Assembly: GCA_029253805.1 (NCBI GenBank)
Contig: JAQWYU010000095.1
Coordinates: 1-11,167 of the forward strand
Origin: Flavobacteriaceae bacterium
Lineage (GTDB): Bacteria; Bacteroidota; Bacteroidia; Flavobacteriales; Flavobacteriaceae
Direction of reading: 5' to 3'
Length of the DNA stretch: 11,167 nucleotides
The notes beneath the pieces were generated by a model. That model was not told the DNA's origin and did not search any database. It saw only the letters and a program-made list of their open reading frames with translations. Position 1 is the first letter of the stretch; each line of letters starts with the position of its first letter. The translations under genes were made by a program, and so were the position numbers. Positions 6,884 through 11,167 of the stretch are shown here, one piece after another.

Positions 6884-8025
6884 TGACTACTGCTGATCGA
6901 TTACTTACAGTTGAAGAATATTACTTTTCAAAAAAATTAAGAGAGGTGAATACACTTAAGTTAGGTGGAGCGCCTATTATTAATTTAGGAATAGGCAGTC
7001 CTGATCTAGCCCCTCCAAAAGGAGTGATTACTGCGATTACAAAAAGTATGTCCGATGCCTCTGCTCATAAGTATCAAAGTTATCAAGGACTACCAGAACT
7101 TCGTTCAGCAATATCAGGTTTTTACAAAGCACATTATGATATTATGCTAAACTCTGAGACTCAAGTGCTCCCATTGATTGGTAGTAAAGAAGGTATTATG
7201 CATATTTCGATGGCCTATCTCAACCAGGGGGATGCAGTCTTGATTCCAAATCCAGGCTATCCCACTTACATGTCAGTCACAAAGTTATTAGGAGCCATTC
7301 CTGTTTTTTACGATTTGAAAGCAGCTTCAAATTGGCAGCCTGATTTAGTTTCATTAAATGCTATGGATGTTTCTAAGATCAAACTAATGTGGGTTAACTA
7401 TCCACATATGCCAACAGGGACTTTGGGTGACAAAGAAATTTTAAAAGGACTTGTTGATTTTGCAAAAAAGAATGACATACTACTTGTTAATGACAATCCC
7501 TACAGCTTTATTTTAAATGACAACCCATTTAGTATTTTCAATATTGAAGGAGCTGATGAAGTTTGTTTAGAACTGAACTCTTTAAGCAAAACATTTAATA
7601 TGGCTGGATGGCGTGTCGGCATGTTAATTGGCGATAAAGCTTATATAAATAGTATTGTCAAGGTGAAAAGTAATATGGATTCTGGTATGTTTTATGGGAT
7701 CCAAAAAGGAGCAATTGAAGCACTTAATAGTCCAAAAAATTGGTTTAGTGATTTGAACTTCGTTTATTCTGAACGCCGAAAATTGATATGGGAATTGGCA
7801 ACTGCCTTAAACTGTAATTTTGAAGTAAATACTTCTGGTATGTTTGTATGGGCTAAACTTCCAGATGGGGTGTCATCTGTGTCATTCATTGATAAAATGT
7901 TAAAGGAGTATAATTTGTTTATTGCACCCGGTAACATATTTGGATCTAATGGCGAGGGTTACATTCGCTTTTCATTATGTGCGCCAGAAGATATTATTAA
8001 AGAGGCCATAAAACGGGTTATATGA
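6883..8025 (+). CDS. Class I/II PLP-dependent aminotransferase (probable aromatic/aspartate type)
   Basis: A 380-residue fold-type I aminotransferase. The Schiff-base Lys is K236 in SLSKTFNMAGWRVG, with the phosphate-binding Arg R244. NYPHMPTG (172-179) is the NxPTG region, DNPY (204-207) carries the Asp that pairs with the PLP nitrogen, and R362 in GYIRFSLC binds the substrate carboxylate. The N-terminal INLGIGSPD is also typical. The sequence resembles the aspartate/LL-diaminopimelate aminotransferase groups, and motifs alone do not set specificity. Its place between prephenate dehydratase and prephenate dehydrogenase genes suggests it makes Phe and Tyr from phenylpyruvate and 4-hydroxyphenylpyruvate, probably with glutamate or aspartate as donor. 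It overlaps pheA by one base and tyrA by four (ATGA), so translational coupling is likely. Confidence 0.88.
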   Translation: MTTADRLLTVEEYYFSKKLREVNTLKLGGAPIINLGIGSPDLAPPKGVITAITKSMSDASAHKYQSYQGLPELRSAISGFYKAHYDIMLNSETQVLPLIGSKEGIMHISMAYLNQGDAVLIPNPGYPTYMSVTKLLGAIPVFYDLKAASNWQPDLVSLNAMDVSKIKLMWVNYPHMPTGTLGDKEILKGLVDFAKKNDILLVNDNPYSFILNDNPFSIFNIEGADEVCLELNSLSKTFNMAGWRVGMLIGDKAYINSIVKVKSNMDSGMFYGIQKGAIEALNSPKNWFSDLNFVYSERRKLIWELATALNCNFEVNTSGMFVWAKLPDGVSSVSFIDKMLKEYNLFIAPGNIFGSNGEGYIRFSLCAPEDIIKEAIKRVI

Positions 8026-8873
8026 AAAATATAAGTATCATAGGGGTTGGGTTAATCGGGGGTAGTTTTGCATTAGATCTTAAGGATCATATTCCTGGTG
8101 CTTCTATTTCTGGAATTGATCAAAATCTTAATCATTTAAAGGAAGCGTTAGAGTTAGGTATAATTGATTTGGCCGGAGATCTAGAAACGGTTCGTTCAGC
8201 TGACCTTGTAGTATTGGCTCTCCCTGTAAATGCATCAATTAAATTATTGATACAAGTTTTAGAGTTGATCCCTACAAAAGCTGTTGTAATTGACATGGGT
8301 TCTACTAAGAAAGCAATTTGTGAGTCAGTCGATAAACACCCCAACAGAGCAAATTTTTTAGCAACTCATCCTATTGCAGGCACTGAGTTTTCTGGTCCTT
8401 CAGCGGCAGTAAAAGGACTATTTAAAAATAAAACAAATATAATTTGTGAATTAGATAAGACATCAAAAGTTTTATCAACTAAAATCATAGCACTTTTTAA
8501 TAAAATGGGTATGCGAATTAGAAAAATGACAGCTATTGATCATGATAAGCATATAGCTTACGTATCACACTTATCTCATATTAGTTCTTTCATGCTAGGA
8601 AAGACTGTAATTGATAAAGAAAAAAATGAGTCAGATATTTTTGATATGGCAGGAAGTGGATTTGAATCTACAGTTCGATTAGCTAAAAGTTCACCAGCTA
8701 TGTGGACTCCTATTTTTGAACAAAATAAAGAGAATGTATTAGAAACACTCACAGAGTATATTAACAACTTAAATCAATTTAAAACCTACATGGAAAACGA
8801 TAATTTTGATGCTGTATTTTCGGTTATGAAAAATACAAATCATATAAAAAAAATATTAAAAGGAATTGCTTAA
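8022..8873 (+). CDS. tyrA: Prephenate dehydrogenase
   Basis: It oxidatively decarboxylates prephenate to 4-hydroxyphenylpyruvate, the Tyr branch. The 283-residue protein begins with a Rossmann fold, IGVGLIGGS (glycines 8, 10, 13, 14), and Asp33 at the end of strand two suggests NAD rather than NADP. DMGSTK (91-96) and HPIAGTEFSG (116-125) are family motifs; H116 corresponds to the catalytic His. The helical C-terminal domain has HDKHIAYVSHLSH (174-186) and R219 in VRLAKSSPAMW, in the expected region for substrate binding. There is no fused chorismate mutase or ACT domain, so feedback through this protein is not evident. The ATG overlaps the preceding stop (ATGA). Ten bases separate its stop from the next start. 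Confidence 0.94.
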   Translation: MKNISIIGVGLIGGSFALDLKDHIPGASISGIDQNLNHLKEALELGIIDLAGDLETVRSADLVVLALPVNASIKLLIQVLELIPTKAVVIDMGSTKKAICESVDKHPNRANFLATHPIAGTEFSGPSAAVKGLFKNKTNIICELDKTSKVLSTKIIALFNKMGMRIRKMTAIDHDKHIAYVSHLSHISSFMLGKTVIDKEKNESDIFDMAGSGFESTVRLAKSSPAMWTPIFEQNKENVLETLTEYINNLNQFKTYMENDNFDAVFSVMKNTNHIKKILKGIA

Positions 8874-8883
8874 AAATTTAATA

Positions 8884-9966
8884 ATGGAAAATAAAAAAGA
8901 ACTTAGTGGTTGGCTTAATGCCTTAAACCTAGACCATCCTTTGGTTATCGCTGGTCCATGTAGCGCTGAGACAGAAGAACAAGTATTAAGAATAGCTCAT
9001 GAGCTAAAAGACACAGATGTTAATTATTATCGTGCTGGAATTTGGAAGCCTCGCACAAGACCAGGAAATTTTGAAGGTGTTGGTGCACTAGGTTTAAAAT
9101 GGCTTCAGAAAGTAAAAGCAGAGACTGGATTAAAAACAGCAACTGAAGTAGCCAATAGAGCTCACGTAGAGTTAGCTTTGGAACACGACATTGATCTACT
9201 TTGGATTGGAGCACGTTCAACCGTTAGTCCGTTTATTGTCCAAGAAATTGCTGATGCATTAAATGGAACCGACAAAATTGTGTTAGTTAAAAATCCAGTA
9301 AATCCTGATTTAGCATTGTGGTTAGGCGCAGTAGAACGATTAGCGACCGCAGGTATAAAAAATTTAGGAGTTATCCATAGAGGTTTTTCGTCATACGAAA
9401 AAACTAAATACAGAAATACCCCAGAATGGCAAATGGCAATTGAGCTACAAACAAAATTTCCAGATCTTCCAATGATTAATGATCCATCTCACATCACAGG
9501 AAATCGTGATTTGATTTTTGATGTTTCACAGACCGCTTTAGATTTAAACTTTGATGGTCTTATGATTGAATCTCATCATGATCCAGATAATGCATGGAGC
9601 GATGCGGCACAACAACTAACGCCAACTTCATTAATTCAGATTATGAAAGATCTAAAAATTAGAAAGGAATCAACACCAGAGGCAGATTATAACGATCAGC
9701 TTCAAAATTTACGAGCTCAAATTGATGTTATGGATAATCAATTACTTGAGACTTTAGGGAAACGGTTGAAGGTAGCAGAGGGTATTGGTTTAATAAAAAA
9801 ACAAAAGAATGTTGCTGTTTTACAAAGTAAGCGTTGGAATGAAATCTTAGGTAAAATGGTTTTGGAAGGGGAGCAATATAATTTAAGTGAAGAGTTTATA
9901 CTTAAATTATTTAAGGCTATTCACCAAGAATCGATTAATCATCAAGAAAAAATTTTAAATAATTAA
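8884..9966 (+). CDS. Bifunctional 3-deoxy-7-phosphoheptulonate synthase / chorismate mutase (AroQ type)
   Basis: A two-domain enzyme of 360 residues. Residues about 15-260 are a type I-beta DAHP synthase joining phosphoenolpyruvate and erythrose 4-phosphate: GPCS (24-27, metal Cys26), KPRT (55-58), GARS (109-112), KNP (136-138), IHRGF (164-168), NDPSHITG (199-206) and ESHHDPDNAWSD (229-240). Residues about 268-356 are an AroQ chorismate mutase: R277, R294, K305, R317 and Q353 align with E. coli R11, R28, K39, R51 and Q88, while D48 and E52 positions appear as Gln and Trp. The fusion order is synthase first, mutase last, common in Bacteroidota. A TTG at 8866 in the same frame overlaps tyrA and adds six unlikely residues; the ATG at 8884 is preferred. 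The mutase supplies prephenate for the two enzymes encoded upstream, and binding of prephenate or chorismate there may feed back on the synthase, as known for the Bacillus fusion; this is inferred. Confidence 0.94.
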   Translation: MENKKELSGWLNALNLDHPLVIAGPCSAETEEQVLRIAHELKDTDVNYYRAGIWKPRTRPGNFEGVGALGLKWLQKVKAETGLKTATEVANRAHVELALEHDIDLLWIGARSTVSPFIVQEIADALNGTDKIVLVKNPVNPDLALWLGAVERLATAGIKNLGVIHRGFSSYEKTKYRNTPEWQMAIELQTKFPDLPMINDPSHITGNRDLIFDVSQTALDLNFDGLMIESHHDPDNAWSDAAQQLTPTSLIQIMKDLKIRKESTPEADYNDQLQNLRAQIDVMDNQLLETLGKRLKVAEGIGLIKKQKNVAVLQSKRWNEILGKMVLEGEQYNLSEEFILKLFKAIHQESINHQEKILNN

Positions 9967-9972
9967 AAAACA

Positions 9973-9994
9973 CTCATAATACGAGCCTTTTTTT
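9973..9994 (+). terminator. Weak candidate terminator after the aromatic operon
   Basis: CTC (9973-9975) pairs with GAG (9983-9985) around a 7-base loop allowing one more pair past a mismatch; two C then seven T (9988-9994) follow. The T-run is good but the stem is short, so termination here is plausible but not strong. Confidence 0.35.
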
Positions 9995-10018
9995 GATAGC
10001 GTAAACTCTAAGGTCTTA

Positions 10019-10036
10019 AAAGAAATTTGTTTCTTT
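10019..10036. repeat. Perfect 7-bp inverted repeat upstream of rsgA
   Basis: AAAGAAA, loop TTTG, TTTCTTT. It lies 21 bases before the rsgA ATG and has no adjacent T-run of its own. A role in transcription or translation of rsgA is possible but unsupported. Confidence 0.3.
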
Positions 10037-10057
10037 GTGAAGATCTTAAAAATAAGA

Positions 10058-11005
10058 ATGACAGGAATTGTTTATAAATCAACCGGAAGCTGGTACTCTG
10101 TTAAGGCACAAGATCAATTGTTCTACGAATGCCGTATCAAGGGTAAGTTTCGTATTCAGGGGATTAAAAGCACTAATCCGTTAGCGGTTGGAGACGTGGT
10201 AGATTTTGATTTAGAAACCAGCAACAATACCCAAACAGGTGTTATTTCATCTATTCATCCAAGAAAAAACTATATCGTAAGAAAATCAGTAAATCTTTCT
10301 AAACAAACGCATATTATCGCAAGTAATATCGATCAAGTTTTTTTATTAGTCACCATTGAAAACCCTCCAACCTTCACAAGTTTTATTGATCGTTTTTTAG
10401 CCACAACAGAAGCTTATTCAATCAAAGCAGTCATACTATTTAACAAAGTAGATGTCAATAACTCGGCGTCTAATAAAATTGTCAAGAAACTTAGAACTCT
10501 TTATGAAGGTATCGGCTATCAATGCTTGATTATTTCTGCTAAGACAGGCGAAAACATCGATTCTGTTAAAAAGCTAATGACCGCAAAAACAAGTATGTTT
10601 GCTGGACATTCGGGAGTAGGGAAATCTACTTTAGTCAATAGTATTGAGCCCGTACTAAAAATTAAGACTAAAGAAATTTCTGATCAGCATAAACAAGGAC
10701 AGCACACTACTACTTTTGCTGAAATGTTTGATCTCAGTTTTGATGCTCAGATTATAGATACGCCGGGGATTAAAGGTTTTGGTGTTGTAGACATGGAGCC
10801 CGCTGAGTTAGATAATTATTTTCCAGAGCTATTCGCTTTAAAGCAGTCTTGTAAGTTTAACAATTGTTTGCATTTACACGAACCAAATTGTGCTGTTAAG
10901 AAAGCCATAGAAAACAATATAGTTGCTGCGTCGCGTTACAAAAGTTATAAACAAATTTTAGAAGGGGATGAAGAGCATTATCGAACAGACAATCATGATT
11001 CATAA
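10058..11005 (+). CDS. rsgA: Ribosome small subunit biogenesis GTPase RsgA
   Basis: A circularly permuted GTPase that helps late maturation of the 30S ribosomal subunit. The 315-residue protein starts MTGIVYKSTGSWY, an N-terminal OB-fold domain (about 1-70). The permuted G motifs come in the order G4 NKVD (129-132), G5 SAKTG (160-164), G1 GHSGVGKST (183-191), a Thr-rich G2 segment HTTTF (216-220) and G3 DTPG (234-237). The C-terminal zinc site is Cys265, Cys270, His272 and Cys278 (CKFNNCLHLHEPNC). A GTG at 10037 in frame would add seven residues, but the conserved start is the ATG. Its stop overlaps dtd by one base (TAATG), so the two are probably co-transcribed and separate from the aromatic operon, 91 bases away. 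Confidence 0.96.
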   Translation: MTGIVYKSTGSWYSVKAQDQLFYECRIKGKFRIQGIKSTNPLAVGDVVDFDLETSNNTQTGVISSIHPRKNYIVRKSVNLSKQTHIIASNIDQVFLLVTIENPPTFTSFIDRFLATTEAYSIKAVILFNKVDVNNSASNKIVKKLRTLYEGIGYQCLIISAKTGENIDSVKKLMTAKTSMFAGHSGVGKSTLVNSIEPVLKIKTKEISDQHKQGQHTTTFAEMFDLSFDAQIIDTPGIKGFGVVDMEPAELDNYFPELFALKQSCKFNNCLHLHEPNCAVKKAIENNIVAASRYKSYKQILEGDEEHYRTDNHDS

Positions 11006-11167
11006 TGAGAGCAGTAGTTCAACGTGTTTCACGAGCAAATGTTTCTTCCAATGGAGAAAACCTTGCTAAAATTAAATGGGGGCTATTAGTACTTTTAGGG
11101 ATTTCTAAAACAGACACCAAAGATGACGTATACTGGTTAAGTAACAAGCTTGCAAATCTTCGTGTTT
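11005..11167 (+). CDS. dtd: D-aminoacyl-tRNA deacylase, N-terminal part (continues beyond window)
   Basis: The first 54 codons of a gene cut by the window end. MRAVVQRVSRANVS is the typical DTD N-terminus, followed by WGLLVLLGI and WLSNKLANLRV, both family segments. The enzyme hydrolyses D-amino acids (and glycine mischarged on tRNA-Ala) from tRNA. The later catalytic segments lie outside the window. The ATG shares a base with the rsgA stop, which points to a common transcript with a translation-quality role. Confidence 0.9.
   Translation, partial: MRAVVQRVSRANVSSNGENLAKIKWGLLVLLGISKTDTKDDVYWLSNKLANLRV

Noticed and set aside
8866..8883. TTG start for the DAHP synthase/chorismate mutase gene
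   Set aside because: It overlaps the tyrA end and adds non-conserved residues; the ATG at 8884 leaves a normal 10-base gap.
10037..10057. GTG start for rsgA
   Set aside because: The conserved RsgA N-terminus begins at the ATG at 10058; the added residues are not family-like.

Overview
The window looks like a chromosomal segment from a member of the Bacteroidota, most likely a Flavobacteriaceae-type marine or aquatic bacterium. The evidence is AT-rich DNA, GLPGLI-family secreted proteins next to an OMP_b-brl_3-like outer-membrane barrel, absence of Shine-Dalgarno sequences before the genes, promoter-like pairs of the TTTG...TAnnTTTG kind, and a DAHP synthase-chorismate mutase fusion typical of this phylum. 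No mobile element, CRISPR array, tRNA or rRNA was seen.

Layout. (1) 1-3883, plus strand: the tail of one GLPGLI protein, a complete second GLPGLI paralogue, and a 903-residue outer-membrane beta-barrel protein with a regulatory-like N-terminal domain. (2) 3884-4270: a non-coding gap holding what looks like a decayed small membrane-protein gene. (3) 4271-5527, minus strand: metK, preceded by a promoter and a short leader with strong inverted-repeat structure. (4) 5528-6055: the intergenic region between divergent metK and the aromatic amino acid operon. (5) 5873-9994, plus strand: promoter, leader peptide, attenuator, then pheA, an aminotransferase gene, tyrA and a DAHP synthase/chorismate mutase fusion gene, packed with 1-4 base overlaps or a 10-base gap. 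(6) 10058-11167: rsgA and the start of dtd.

The most notable system is the control region before pheA. A 25-codon leader peptide gene (5922-5999) has nine Phe/Tyr residues in the eleven positions 6-16. Its last codons form one arm of a 13-bp antiterminator helix. The other antiterminator arm overlaps the 5' arm of a perfect 8-bp terminator hairpin followed by nine T, which ends directly at the pheA start codon. This is the architecture of ribosome-mediated transcription attenuation: Phe/Tyr shortage stalls the ribosome, the antiterminator forms and the operon is read; sufficiency lets the ribosome cover the arm, so the terminator forms.

The four enzymes cover the entry step (DAHP synthase), the branch-point step (chorismate mutase), both prephenate branches (dehydratase to phenylpyruvate, dehydrogenase to hydroxyphenylpyruvate) and probably the final transamination to Phe and Tyr. 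A leader reading both Phe and Tyr codons therefore fits the products. The metK leader is a second candidate regulatory RNA, with two mutually exclusive pairings, but its ligand and mechanism are unproven.
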